A stretch of 34,961 bases of DNA from Caldilineaceae bacterium (GTDB taxonomy: Bacteria > Chloroflexota > Anaerolineae > Caldilineales > Caldilineaceae), in NCBI GenBank assembly GCA_022821545.1, contig JAJEDJ010000023.1:1-34961 (forward strand). The letters run 5' to 3'. The notes beneath the pieces were generated by a model, which made no database searches, had not been told where the DNA came from, and was given only the letters and a program-made list of their open reading frames with translations. Every line of letters starts with the position of its first letter. Within the stretch, counting starts at the first letter, position 1. The translations under genes and the position numbers were made by a program. Positions 16,811-24,953 of this stretch are shown piece by piece.

Positions 16811-17668
16811 ATGAGGATCAACTGGTCTCATTATATCACACTGCATATCACACCGCGCCCGGAAAAAAAGTTGAATTCACTGCTCCTTCTGCTGGCCGTC
16901 CCGCTTCCACCCCAGTCGCTGGAGGCCGTCGGTCCGCTCATCGAAGAACGCCAAGTCGATACCCCCTACGGGACCGTCGGCCCCCTCGCCCGCCGCGGCC
17001 GCCCCGGCTCGCCGCCTGTCTGGATTCAGCCCTACTACGGCCTTCCCTCTCGCACCGATCCCAGGGCCACGCTCCAGGCCGCGCAGACACTTCACGTCAG
17101 CCGCATCGTCGCCTGCGATAGCGTTGTCGCAGTCAATCCTGTCCTGGCCCAGGGCCACCCCTTCCTGATCACCGACTATATCGACTTCACGCGCCATCAA
17201 CCCCAGACATTCTACGAAAACGAGGGCGCCGGCGGCCTCAGCCAGACCCCCGCTGTCTGCCCCCGTCTGACCCGGGCCCTGTCGCGCATCCTGCCCATGG
17301 CGCCGGGCGGCGTCTACCTCGGCGTCGACGGCCCCAGGCGTGAAACTGCCGCCGAGGCCCGCATGTTCCGCAACTGGGGCGCCGACGTCATCGGCCAGAA
17401 TCTCGTGCCCGAGATCGCGCTTGCCCGCGAGTTGGGCCTCTGCTTCGCCGGACTGGCGCTCGTTGAGGAAATCAGCGCCGAATTCCCAACCGCGCCTGCC
17501 CGGGAAGACGACTTCAGCGGGCTGGAAGCCCTCGTGCAGACGCTGTCCGCTCTCGCCCAACAGATCGACCCGAACGCCGCCTGCGACTGCCGCGCGCGCC
17601 TCGACCCGCGCCAAGCCGCCGGGCCCGGCGCCGCAGCGCAACATCCCCCTCCCCTCCCTCGCAAATGA
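16811..17668 (+). CDS. Divergent MTA-phosphorylase-like (PNP superfamily) protein
   Basis: Resemblance to S-methyl-5'-thioadenosine phosphorylase is clearest in the middle: DYIDFTRHQPQTFYE near 120-135, and GVDGPRRETAAEARMFRNWG with ADVIGQNLVPEIALARELGL near 175-215. In true MTAPs a conserved TDYD-type segment with the catalytic aspartate follows; here the sequence reads ALVEEISAEFPTAP. The phosphate-binding RHG is RRG. The protein may be catalytically altered or use another substrate. The ATG at 16811 has no good ribosome-binding site, and a TTG at 16871 after GGAAAAAAAG is a possible start. It is translationally coupled to the next gene by an ATGA overlap. The C-terminal tail is Pro/Ala-rich. 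Confidence 0.6.
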   Translation: MRINWSHYITLHITPRPEKKLNSLLLLLAVPLPPQSLEAVGPLIEERQVDTPYGTVGPLARRGRPGSPPVWIQPYYGLPSRTDPRATLQAAQTLHVSRIVACDSVVAVNPVLAQGHPFLITDYIDFTRHQPQTFYENEGAGGLSQTPAVCPRLTRALSRILPMAPGGVYLGVDGPRRETAAEARMFRNWGADVIGQNLVPEIALARELGLCFAGLALVEEISAEFPTAPAREDDFSGLEALVQTLSALAQQIDPNAACDCRARLDPRQAAGPGAAAQHPPPLPRK

Positions 17669-18351
17669 AAATCTCCCAGCTCTATGACCAGTTGGAACTG
17701 TATAGCGAAGGCGATCCCCCTTCCCACTCGCTCTTCGTCCTCGCCCGCCTCCTCGGCGTCCCTGACAGACTCCTGATCATCGATCCCCCGCAAGACGTCG
17801 CAACCCGCTTCGACGTCGCCGAAGAAACCGCCGCGCTCTTTACCTCCCCCGCCCGCGACGTCGGTCTGCCGCTCGTCCAGACCCGGCCCGGCGGCGTCGC
17901 CCACATCAACGTTGGCCAGCATCTGTTGGACATCTACTCCCAGCGGCACGCCAACCTCGTCTGTTTTCCGGCTTTGGGGATACTCTGTGGAGGCGTTTTC
18001 GGCAGCGACCTGGCGCTGCCCGAACTCGGAGAGGGTTCTGACGGCGAGGATGAGATTGAAAGCCTGCGCCTTCTGGCGCGTCTGGTCAAAGAACGTCGTC
18101 TCCAGCTATACATCCCCCGCGCCGGTTCTGTCTCATCCGACAAAGTCGAAGTGATGGGACGGCTGGCCGCCGACGTCGCCTACCTCCACGCCCTGCGCCG
18201 CACCATCTCACAGGCCGCCGCCGCAAACGAATTCTGGAGTCATTCGGAAGAAATAGCGGAAAAGCTCCTGCCCGAAAATCGCCGTACGCCCACCGCCGTA
18301 ACCACCCACCGCCAAAACATCGAGCGCCTCTATAACGCAATCCTGACGTGA
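17665..18351 (+). CDS. Uncharacterised protein coupled to the MTAP-like gene (possibly degenerate MBL fold)
   Basis: 228 residues, starting inside the previous stop codon (ATGA). I do not recognise the family with confidence. The arrangement VAHINVGQHLLDIY, then LVCFPALGILCGGVFGSD near 112-118, is reminiscent of the second half of metallo-beta-lactamase-fold hydrolases (GHLLFTGD...GGxGR). The metal-binding His/Asp residues are absent. A helical C-terminal third (about 145-228) follows. There is no signal peptide or membrane segment. Tight coupling suggests it acts with the MTAP-like protein, perhaps as a non-catalytic partner. Confidence 0.6.
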   Translation: MKISQLYDQLELYSEGDPPSHSLFVLARLLGVPDRLLIIDPPQDVATRFDVAEETAALFTSPARDVGLPLVQTRPGGVAHINVGQHLLDIYSQRHANLVCFPALGILCGGVFGSDLALPELGEGSDGEDEIESLRLLARLVKERRLQLYIPRAGSVSSDKVEVMGRLAADVAYLHALRRTISQAAAANEFWSHSEEIAEKLLPENRRTPTAVTTHRQNIERLYNAILT

Positions 18352-18364
18352 GAACTACCTTCCA

Positions 18365-18763
18365 TCACTTCCCTTCCCTGCCTCCAAACTGCATCTGAAC
18401 CTCTGCCAGCAAGGACTCCACCATGGCAAGGCCTGCTTGCCTGTCAAGCGGCGCTGTGTCAAATCCGATTGCCTCGTAGCGGAACTGAACGGCATAGGGC
18501 GTATATTCGCTGAGCGCCGCGAATCCGGACGTGGAGATGCCTAGCTCTTGAAGAAGATTGAAAAGCAGTTCCAGATCGTGCGTGAGAGGGTAAGATTCTC
18601 CGAGCAGAGCGAGCCAGGCCTTGAGCAATTTCTCGGCCGCCTGTTGTACATGGAAGCCGAAGATCTCATCTGCGAAAACGGATGCGTCGCCCATACCCCT
18701 CAGGGCTTCTACATCCCGATTCGAAGCCTCTACCAAAAGACGGGCGCACTTAACGTCGCTCAT
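18365..18763 (-). CDS. HEPN-domain protein of an MNT/HEPN pair
   Basis: 132 residues, starting MSDVKCARLLVEASNRDVEA. The fold is helical and typical of HEPN proteins paired with nucleotidyltransferases: FGFHVQQAAEKLLKAWLALLGE near 35-56, then THDLELLFNLLQELG, and a C-terminal FRYEAIGFDT. The classical RNase Rx4-6H motif of HEPN toxins is not evident, so nuclease activity is uncertain. The start overlaps the end of the MNT gene by 14 nt, with GGAAGGA about 9 nt upstream. The pair probably forms one complex. Toxin-antitoxin function is known for relatives and only inferred here. Confidence 0.85.
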   Translation of the reverse strand: MSDVKCARLLVEASNRDVEALRGMGDASVFADEIFGFHVQQAAEKLLKAWLALLGESYPLTHDLELLFNLLQELGISTSGFAALSEYTPYAVQFRYEAIGFDTAPLDRQAGLAMVESLLAEVQMQFGGREGK

Positions 18764-19085
18764 ATAATATACGTCCTTCCCGCAGCGCCCGCGCCAGCAC
18801 ATGGTTGATGGAATCGCGCCAGTAGTCGACCTCGTCGCGGCTATAAAGCAAAATGTCTTTGGCAACGCCGAATCCGGAAAGCGTTCGGTATAGCCGCGCC
18901 GTTTCCAGGCGCCGGCTCCTCGCCTGTCCAAACGGCTCCGATTCCACGACCACCAGGTCTACGTCAGACCCCGCGCGCGCGTCACCCCGTGCGCGCGAGC
19001 CAAACAGGATTATCTGATCGGGATCAACCTCCTCCACAATCTTCTCTACCATCCGGTCCAAAAGCGCATCCGAAACTTGAGCCAT
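18750..19085 (-). CDS. MNT-type nucleotidyltransferase of an MNT/HEPN pair
   Basis: 111 residues beginning MAQVSDALLDRMVEKIVEEV. It carries the minimal nucleotidyltransferase motif GSRARGDARAGSDVDLVVV, with Gly-Ser at 29-30 and the metal-binding Asp pair at 41 and 43. In characterised relatives (MntA/HepT) the transferase AMPylates the HEPN toxin and silences it. GGGGGA/GAGAGG-like sequence precedes the ATG. It lies 37 nt downstream of ruvB on the same strand, so it may ride on the ruvB transcript. The frame is open further upstream, but that part is the out-of-frame shadow of the ruvB 3' end. Confidence 0.88.
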   Translation of the reverse strand: MAQVSDALLDRMVEKIVEEVDPDQIILFGSRARGDARAGSDVDLVVVESEPFGQARSRRLETARLYRTLSGFGVAKDILLYSRDEVDYWRDSINHVLARALREGRILYERR

Positions 19086-19122
19086 CCTCTCATCTCCCCC
19101 CGCCCCGCCCCGCCATTCTCCC

Positions 19123-20211
19123 TCACTCCGACCCGCCCCCGAACAGACTCCTCTGCTCCGGCGCATCCCTGTATTCCGCGCCGATGTGCTCGTATGCCGC
19201 CTTCGTGGCCATGCGCCCCCGCGGCGTGCGGTCCAGAAACCCCAGTTGTAGCAGATAAGGCTCCACCACATCCATAATAGTGTCGTCCTCTTCACTGATG
19301 CTGGCCGCCAGCGTCCCGAGCCCTACCGGCCCGCCCCCGAACTTGCTGACAATCGCATCCAGCACCCGCCGGTCCAGGTCGTCCAGCCCCAGATGGTCGA
19401 TCTCATTCACCGCCAGCGCCTCACCGGCCAGCGTCACGCTGATCTTCCCATCCCCCCGCACCTGCGCATAGTCCCGCACCCGCCGCAGCAGCCGCAACGC
19501 CACCCGCGGCGTACCTCTGGAACGCCGTGCAATCTCCGCCGCCCCTTCGTCCTCAATGACCGTCTCCAGCATGGCCGCCGCCCGCAAAATAATCGTCTCC
19601 AGCGCCTCCCGACCGTAGAAGTCAAAGCGCTCCACAACCCCAAACCGGGCGCGCAGCGGCGCCGTCATCAACGCCAGCCGCGTCGTCGCGCCGATCACCG
19701 TGAACCTCGGCAGCTTCAGCCGGATGCTGCGCGCGCTCGGGCCGCTTCCGACCGTGATGTCCAGCACAAAGTCCTCCATCGCAGGGTACAGAATCTCCTC
19801 CACCACGCGTCCCAGGCGGTGGATCTCATCGATAAAAAGAATATCCCCCTTGCGCAGATTCGTGACTATCGCCGCCAGGTCCCCTGCCTTCTCGATCGCC
19901 GGCCCCGAAGTCGGCTTCAGATTGCCCTGAATCTCATGCGCGAGAATATGGCTGAGCGTAGTCTTGCCCAGCCCCGGCGGACCGTACAGAAGCACGTGGT
20001 CGAGCGCCTCGCCCCGTTGACGCGCCGCCTCGACCAGAATGCGCATCTTCTCCCGCAACTTCTCCTGGCCCACCATTTCGTCCAGGCTCTTGGGCCGCAA
20101 CGCGTAGTCGACGCGGCCGTCGTCGGCCTGTCTCTCCCCCGATATCTCCCTCCTCTTCGGTCCGGAGGCCCTTGGGACGTCTGCCCGCGTCACGCCGCCT
20201 TCATCGGCCAT
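19123..20211 (-). CDS. ruvB: Holliday junction branch-migration helicase RuvB
   Basis: Hexameric AAA+ motor of the RuvAB complex. 362 residues. A charged N-terminal extension is followed by [13 protein letters not shown], Walker [10 protein letters not shown] (77-85), Walker [10 protein letters not shown], and the sensor regions [13 protein letters not shown] and [18 protein letters not shown]. The C-terminal winged helix has [11 protein letters not shown] and [11 protein letters not shown]. Complete and normal in length. AAGG lies 5 nt before the ATG. No ruvA or ruvC is adjacent in this window, unlike the common ruvA-ruvB arrangement. Confidence 0.97.
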   Translation of the reverse strand: MADEGGVTRADVPRASGPKRREISGERQADDGRVDYALRPKSLDEMVGQEKLREKMRILVEAARQRGEALDHVLLYGPPGLGKTTLSHILAHEIQGNLKPTSGPAIEKAGDLAAIVTNLRKGDILFIDEIHRLGRVVEEILYPAMEDFVLDITVGSGPSARSIRLKLPRFTVIGATTRLALMTAPLRARFGVVERFDFYGREALETIILRAAAMLETVIEDEGAAEIARRSRGTPRVALRLLRRVRDYAQVRGDGKISVTLAGEALAVNEIDHLGLDDLDRRVLDAIVSKFGGGPVGLGTLAASISEEDDTIMDVVEPYLLQLGFLDRTPRGRMATKAAYEHIGAEYRDAPEQRSLFGGGSE

Positions 20212-20272
20212 TGTGCCTTATCCATTAAACTGTGTCTTGTCCATAAAACAGGGAAGAACGATTGTGCTACAA

Positions 20273-20301
20273 ATTATATGCCAGTTGGCCAATGGGAACA
20301 A
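20273..20301 (-). promoter_or_regulatory. Possible ruvB promoter
   Basis: A perfect -10 TATAAT (20273-20278) on the minus strand has a weak -35 TTGTTC (20296-20301) at 17-bp spacing. It lies about 60 nt upstream of ruvB, back to back with the promoter at 20341-20369. Confidence 0.45.
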
Positions 20302-20340
20302 AACAGCCCAAAATGCCCGCCCTTTTTTGCTCAGATTCCC

Positions 20341-20369
20341 TTGACGGAAAGCGCAAAAGCTGATATAAC
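20341..20369 (+). promoter_or_regulatory. Promoter of the DksA/TraR-type gene
   Basis: -35 TTGACG (20341-20346), a 17-bp spacer and -10 TATAAC (20364-20369). This is a strong match to the sigma-70 consensus, with a leader of about 38 nt to the ATG at 20415. Confidence 0.75.
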
Positions 20370-20414
20370 ATCTCCCACATTTTCTGCCTTAACCGTTAAT
20401 TAGAGGAATTCGTC

Positions 20415-20792
20415 ATGCCGAAGAAGGCTACTAAAGACCGCAAACGACTGTTGGCAAACCTTAAACAGGTCAATGAAGAACTGGATCATCTGCGTAACAT
20501 GATGCAAGGCGAGGTAGATGTCGAACTGGACGAAGGCGACACCGAAATCGTCGAACGGGAGAAGACCGCGGCCCTGATCACTGTGCTGGAGCGGCGTCAG
20601 CAGGACATTGAACACGCCCTGCGCGTCATCGAGTTGGGACAGTACGGTATCTGCGAACGCTGTGGTGGACAAATCCAAAAGGAGCGCCTGGAAGTTAAGC
20701 CCGACGCAACCCTCTGTATGACCTGCCAGCGAGAAGTCGAATCGATCAACCGCCGCAACCGCACGCCGCGTGCCGCGCCGGCCCGCTGGTAG
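20415..20792 (+). CDS. DksA/TraR-type C4 zinc-finger regulator
   Basis: 125 residues. A coiled-coil-like N-terminus ([20 protein letters not shown]) contains an acidic stretch with [10 protein letters not shown]. The C4 zinc finger CERCGG...CMTCQ follows, near residues 78-100. This is the layout of DksA/YocK/TraR proteins, which enter the RNA polymerase secondary channel or bind it more loosely. The acidic coiled-coil tip expected for DksA is not a clear match, so the YocK-like group fits better. A general stress or transcription role is inferred. GAGGAA lies 7 nt before the ATG, behind a strong promoter. The upp gene follows after 53 nt. Confidence 0.9.
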   Translation: MPKKATKDRKRLLANLKQVNEELDHLRNMMQGEVDVELDEGDTEIVEREKTAALITVLERRQQDIEHALRVIELGQYGICERCGGQIQKERLEVKPDATLCMTCQREVESINRRNRTPRAAPARW

Positions 20793-20845
20793 CGCAAGAC
20801 TGCCTGTTAGGCAGCTCGGGAAAACCAGCCGAGCAAGGAACCTGT

Positions 20846-21502
20846 ATGTCAACCAATCTGTTTGTCTCTGGCCATCCCCTGGTGGAGCACAAGATAACGC
20901 AACTGCGCGACGCCACGACCGACTTCCGTCAGTTTCGTTCCATCGTCGCCGAGCTGGCCATGATTTTGGCCTATGAAGCCACCGCCGACCTGGACACCAG
21001 GACCGTTGACGTCCGGACGCCCCTCACAACCACCACCGGCAGCAAATTCGACGAACGCGTCGGCTTGGTACCTATCCTTCGCGCCGGCCTGGGTATGGTG
21101 GACGGAATGCTCAGTCTCATACCCCAGGCCGAAGTATGGCACCTGGGCTTTTACCGCGACGAAGAGACCCTGCAACCGGTAATCTACTACAATAAACTCC
21201 CCGAAGATCTCTCTACCCACACCTGCTTCGTTCTCGATCCCATGCTGGCAACCGGCGGCTCTGCCCTGATGGCCGTCGACATCCTCAGGCGCCGCGGCGT
21301 CACTCGCGTAAAGTTCGTCGGTCTGCTGGCCGCCCCCGAAGGCATCGCCGCCCTCCAGGGAGCCCATCCCGATGTCGCCGTGCATGTCGCCGCTGTCGAC
21401 CAACGCCTCACCGACGCCGGCGACGCCGCGGCCGGTTTCCCGCCCGGCTTCATCTGGCCGGGCCTCGGCGACGCAGGGGATCGGCAGTTCGGAACCAGCT
21501 AG
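20846..21502 (+). CDS. upp: Uracil phosphoribosyltransferase
   Basis: Pyrimidine salvage enzyme that makes UMP from uracil and PRPP in the cytoplasm. 218 residues starting [18 protein letters not shown]. The PRPP-binding loop [11 protein letters not shown] lies near 130-140, [12 protein letters not shown] near 78, and the uracil-binding C-terminal motif [10 protein letters not shown] at the end. AAGGAA lies 6 nt upstream of the ATG. It probably shares the promoter at 20341 with the zinc-finger gene. It converges on the fucosidase gene with an 18-nt gap and no visible terminator. Confidence 0.97.
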   Translation: MSTNLFVSGHPLVEHKITQLRDATTDFRQFRSIVAELAMILAYEATADLDTRTVDVRTPLTTTTGSKFDERVGLVPILRAGLGMVDGMLSLIPQAEVWHLGFYRDEETLQPVIYYNKLPEDLSTHTCFVLDPMLATGGSALMAVDILRRRGVTRVKFVGLLAAPEGIAALQGAHPDVAVHVAAVDQRLTDAGDAAAGFPPGFIWPGLGDAGDRQFGTS

Positions 21503-21520
21503 ACCTCTCCCCGGCTCACC

Positions 21521-22885
21521 CTATCGCAGCGCGATCACCGTAGCCGCTTCGTCCGGCGCCTCTTCCGGCCCGCTGATCACCAGCCCTCCGCTGCTCGCGT
21601 CCACCGGCAGCGTCTCGCCTCCCGCGAGTAGCCTGGCCCCCTGCGCGGCAACCCCTTCGACGCGAATCTTCCCGTCGGCCGGCCAGTCGAAAACATGGAC
21701 GTATACCACGCCCTCCTTGCTGGTCGTGCGCAGGTCCCCCCGTCCCTGGATCGGTCCCGGCTGCGTGCCGTAAACCGCCTCGCCGTTTACCTCCAGCCAG
21801 CGCCCCATCGCCTCCAGGCGCTCCACGTTCGGCTGGGGAATGATGCCCTCTTCCGTCGGGCCGACGTTCAGCAGGTAGTTGCCCCCCTTGCTGACAATGT
21901 CCACCAGCTTGCGGATCAGATCGACGCTCGATTTCCAGTTGTGATCGTTGACCTTGTACGACCAGCTGTCGTTTATCGTCGCCGGCGTCTCCCAGTCCAA
22001 ATCGAGGACCTCTTCCGGGATACGGTTGTCGCCTGCCGTGGCATAGTCCCCCAGCGCATTGCCCAGCCTCCCGCAGACCAGGCAGTCCGGCTGCAACTCG
22101 TTGCACAGCGCCAGCAAGGACCGGCTCTGCTCCTCCGAAATCCCCTTGGGCGTATCGAACCAGATGATGCCGATCGGCCCGTAATTGGTCAACAGCTCAC
22201 GCACCTGCGGCTTCACATAGTCCTCGATATATCCCGCAAAATCCTTCTCCGACGGGTCGAAGTCCCAGTCGTTGCCGTCGCCGTCCGGGTGATGCCAGTC
22301 CTGCGTCTGCGAGTAGTAGAAGCCCAGCTTTATCCCCTCCGCCGCGCACGCCTCCGCCAGCTCCTTCAGCACGTCCCGCTTGAAAGGCGTTGCCTCCACC
22401 ATGTCGTAGTCCGTCACCGCCGAGTCGAACAGGCAGAAACCGTCATGGTGCTTCGAAGTGATGACCACGTACTTCTGCCCCGCCCGTTTTGCCAGCGAGA
22501 CCCACGCCTTGGCGTCGAACTTGACCGGATTGAACTGCCTCGCCAGCTTCTCGTATTCCTGCACCGGAATCTCCGCCCGGTACATGAGCCACTCCGCGAT
22601 GCCGGGCCAGTCGCGCCCCTTCCATACACCCGCGGGAACCGAGTACAGCCCCCAGTGAATGAACAGGCCGAACCTTGCCTCGCGCCACCAATCCAGGCGG
22701 GCGTCCCTGCGCGCCCCCGGCCGCTGGCTCCTGTCCGGCTCCACCTCCGGCCGCGTGACTTCAAAGTCGTATCCGCGCCGCAGCAGCAGCATCGCCATAT
22801 CCTCTAGCGACTCATTCTCTTCAGCCGCCAGCCGCTCGATGCGCTCTACAAATGTCGAAGGAATATCTATTCTGAGTTCCGGCAC
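21521..22885 (-). CDS. GH29 alpha-L-fucosidase with a ribbon-helix-helix-like N-terminus
   Basis: Hydrolyses alpha-L-fucosides. The start is GTG (22883-22885), fixed by AGGAGG 6 nt upstream, giving 454 residues. Residues 1-43 (LRIDIPSTFVERIERLAAEE, then NESLEDMAMLLLRRG) look like a CopG/Arc ribbon-helix-helix unit, which is unusual on a glycosidase. The GH29 barrel spans about 64-370: WWREARFGLFIHWGLYS, SKHHDGF (146-150), and GIIWFDTPKG with the likely nucleophile Asp244. A C-terminal beta domain follows. There is no signal peptide, so the enzyme is cytoplasmic and should act on imported glycans. It is the last gene of the transporter operon, 85 nt behind the second permease. Confidence 0.92.
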   Translation of the reverse strand: MPELRIDIPSTFVERIERLAAEENESLEDMAMLLLRRGYDFEVTRPEVEPDRSQRPGARRDARLDWWREARFGLFIHWGLYSVPAGVWKGRDWPGIAEWLMYRAEIPVQEYEKLARQFNPVKFDAKAWVSLAKRAGQKYVVITSKHHDGFCLFDSAVTDYDMVEATPFKRDVLKELAEACAAEGIKLGFYYSQTQDWHHPDGDGNDWDFDPSEKDFAGYIEDYVKPQVRELLTNYGPIGIIWFDTPKGISEEQSRSLLALCNELQPDCLVCGRLGNALGDYATAGDNRIPEEVLDLDWETPATINDSWSYKVNDHNWKSSVDLIRKLVDIVSKGGNYLLNVGPTEEGIIPQPNVERLEAMGRWLEVNGEAVYGTQPGPIQGRGDLRTTSKEGVVYVHVFDWPADGKIRVEGVAAQGARLLAGGETLPVDASSGGLVISGPEEAPDEAATVIALR

Positions 22886-22918
22886 CGGTTACCTCCTCAA
22901 GAACGCCTCTATCCTCTG

Positions 22919-22967
22919 CCAACCGCCAACCACCGCCAAGCACTGCGCTTCTGACCACAGACCACTT
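22919..22967. repeat. Degenerate C/A-rich heptamer tract
   Basis: About seven 7-nt units (for example CCAACCG, CCAACCA, ACCACAG, ACCACTT) lie between the fucosidase and permease genes. They resemble the heptamers at 966-1000 but are poorly conserved, so this is a weak call. Confidence 0.3.
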
Positions 22968-22970
22968 CAG

Positions 22971-23861
22971 TTACGCCTTGATGCCGGACAGGATCACCCC
23001 GCGAATCATCAACCTCTGCGCAAAGAAAAAGACGATGATCATCGGAATGACCATCAGGAAAGACATAGCCATCATGTAAGGGATCTGTGTATTGTAGAGG
23101 CCCTTGAAAAAAGTGATGCCTAGCGCCAGCGTGTAGTTCTCCTGGCTGGTGAGGAAGATCAACGGCCCGAAGTAATCATTCCATACCGCCTGAAACGTGA
23201 ATACCGAGGTGGTGGCGATGACAGGTCCTGAAAGCGGAACGAATATCTGCCACAGAATACGCAAGCGGCCCGCGCCGTCTATGAGCGCGGCCTCCTCCAA
23301 TTCAATCGGTATCCCCTTAAAGAACTGGCGCATCAAAAATATGTTGAAAGCCCCGCCGCCGAAAAAGGCCGGTACGGTCAGCGGCAGGAACGTGTCCAGC
23401 CAGCCGGCGCGATGAAAGCCGACGAACAGTGGGATCAACGTAACCGTGCTCGGCAACATGATCGACGCCAGCACCATGATGAACCACACGTCCCGCCCGG
23501 GGAAACTGATACGCGCGAATCCATAACCGCACAGCGTAGCCGATATCAGGGTTCCCACCATCACCGCCGTAGTGATCGTCAGCGTATTCACCAGCCAGCG
23601 GGTCCACTGCATGCTCTCGTACGTCCACCCTTCCGGGAAGTTCTGCCAGCGGAATGTCTCTGGAAAAAACGTGGGGGGAAAGACGTAAACTTCCGCCTGT
23701 GTCTTCAGCGATGTCGTGACCATCCACAACAGTGGCAGAAGAAAGACCACCGCGCTCACGATCAATGTCAAGTAGATGAACAGGATGCGGTAACTGTCTT
23801 TCGGTCTGCGTCGCCAGTCCAGGTCCAGGATTCCCCTGTAAACTTCCTGATCGCTGACCAT
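22971..23861 (-). CDS. ABC sugar transporter permease, MalG/UgpE type
   Basis: Inner-membrane permease of a CUT1-type sugar importer. About 296 residues with six membrane segments; the first is LTLIVSAVVFLLPLLWMV near 32-50. The cytoplasmic EAA loop (EEAALIDGAGRLRILWQIFVP), which docks the ATPase, lies near 191-211. The ATG at 23859-23861 overlaps the stop codon of the preceding permease gene by one base (TGATG), with GGAGGT a few nt upstream, so the two are translationally coupled. No ATP-binding subunit gene is in the window; a shared MsmK/UgpC-type ATPase encoded elsewhere is the usual arrangement. Confidence 0.94.
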   Translation of the reverse strand: MVSDQEVYRGILDLDWRRRPKDSYRILFIYLTLIVSAVVFLLPLLWMVTTSLKTQAEVYVFPPTFFPETFRWQNFPEGWTYESMQWTRWLVNTLTITTAVMVGTLISATLCGYGFARISFPGRDVWFIMVLASIMLPSTVTLIPLFVGFHRAGWLDTFLPLTVPAFFGGGAFNIFLMRQFFKGIPIELEEAALIDGAGRLRILWQIFVPLSGPVIATTSVFTFQAVWNDYFGPLIFLTSQENYTLALGITFFKGLYNTQIPYMMAMSFLMVIPMIIVFFFAQRLMIRGVILSGIKA

Positions 23862-24748
23862 CACTTGACCTCCGCTTCGTAGAAGACCCAGAGAGCCGAT
23901 GAACGAAAGACCAGGAGTGTCAGTACCAGGACCACAAACAGCAGGAACCAGGCCATCGCCGACGCCATTCCCATCTGTGTCCAGTTGAACGCGCGCTCGT
24001 AGAGCATGAGGTTATAGAAATACGTCGACTTCAGCGGCCCGCCCGAAGTCAGAACAAACGCATTCATAAAAGTCTGGGAGGCTGCGATCATTCCCATCAC
24101 CAGGTTGAAGAAGATGGTGGGGGTCATCATCGGGACCGTGATATTTCGGAAAAGTTGCAGTTCGTTGGCGCCGTCCAGCTTTCCCGCCTCATAGAGAGAC
24201 TCGGGAATCCCCTGCAGCCCCGCCAGGTAGATGATCATGCCCGCCCCGACCCCCCACAGGCTCATCATCACCATCGACGCCAGCGCCGTTTCCGGTTCCG
24301 CAAAGAATGGAAACTTCGCAAAGCCCAATCGCACGAGAATAGCATTGATCAGCCCGTAATCGCGGTTCATCAGCCAGCCCCACAGTATCAGGCTGGCGAT
24401 GGCCGGCACGATGGCCGGCATATAGAAACTGGTGCGGAAAAACGCAATCCCCTTGACGCGTTGGTTCAGCAGAATAGCCAGCACGAAAGCGCCTATCAGC
24501 CCCAATGGCACCGATGTCCCCGCGTAGATGAGAGTGACCTTGCACGCCTGCCAGAAGTTCCTGTCCGACGTGAACATCACGATATAGTTGCGTAACCCTA
24601 TCCACTCCGGCGCCCGCAGGAGTGGAAACTTGGTGAAGCTCATGTAGAAGGAGGTCAGCATGGGGCCAATTGTGAAAATCAGCAGTCCCAGTACCACCGG
24701 GCTGATAAACAGATAGCCCTGGACCGTGTTCCGCATTCGACTGTTCAT
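23861..24748 (-). CDS. ABC sugar transporter permease, MalF/UgpA type
   Basis: Partner permease of the same importer. About 295 residues from the ATG at 24746-24748, with AGGAC upstream. An in-frame GTG at 24817 would add 23 residues without a good ribosome-binding site. Hydrophobic segments include YLFISPVVLGLLIFTIGPML near 11-30, and the EAA motif is ESLYEAGKLDGANELQLFRN near 185-205. The motif order matches UgpA-like CUT1 permeases. It lies 194 nt downstream of the binding-protein gene, with a strong hairpin in the gap. Confidence 0.93.
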   Translation of the reverse strand: MNSRMRNTVQGYLFISPVVLGLLIFTIGPMLTSFYMSFTKFPLLRAPEWIGLRNYIVMFTSDRNFWQACKVTLIYAGTSVPLGLIGAFVLAILLNQRVKGIAFFRTSFYMPAIVPAIASLILWGWLMNRDYGLINAILVRLGFAKFPFFAEPETALASMVMMSLWGVGAGMIIYLAGLQGIPESLYEAGKLDGANELQLFRNITVPMMTPTIFFNLVMGMIAASQTFMNAFVLTSGGPLKSTYFYNLMLYERAFNWTQMGMASAMAWFLLFVVLVLTLLVFRSSALWVFYEAEVK

Positions 24749-24854
24749 GAACTGAGTCTGTCCTGCGAGTGAATACCGAGGGAGGCGGGGACGTATATGA
24801 TCAGCGGGCGCCTTCACTCAAACCGTTCCGGCGTCCGCCCAAATCGCTTCCGTG

Positions 24855-24889
24855 TGGCGTGTGGTGGCCCCTCTGAGGCCACCACACGC
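24855..24889 (-). repeat. Perfect 14-bp hairpin between binding-protein and permease genes
   Basis: GGCGTGTGGTGGCC (24855-24868) and its exact complement (24876-24889) flank a 7-nt loop. No T-run follows on either strand, so it does not look like an intrinsic terminator. A very stable hairpin after a transporter binding-protein gene is typical of structures that block 3' exonucleases and raise binding-protein mRNA relative to permease mRNA, as at malE-malF. That role is inferred. Confidence 0.7.
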
Positions 24890-24902
24890 CTTCAAACTTC
24901 CA

Positions 24903-24953
24903 CTGCTTTTACGCGTTCACTATTGCTACGCGTTCACTGCCGCTACGCGTTCT
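24903..24953 (-). repeat. Three 17-nt tandem repeats spanning the binding-protein stop codon
   Basis: Three units at 24903-24919, 24920-24936 and 24937-24953 each contain ACGCGTTC at exact 17-nt spacing (24911, 24928, 24945). The innermost copy holds the last codons and TAG of the binding-protein gene. The other two repeat that end, with TAG and TAA, in the 3' untranslated part. Confidence 0.7.

Noticed and set aside
18761..18790. TATAAT-like sequence at the HEPN start, as a separate promoter
   Set aside because: It overlaps the start codon and the end of the MNT coding sequence, has no -35 element, and the pair overlaps by 14 nt, which fits a single transcript.
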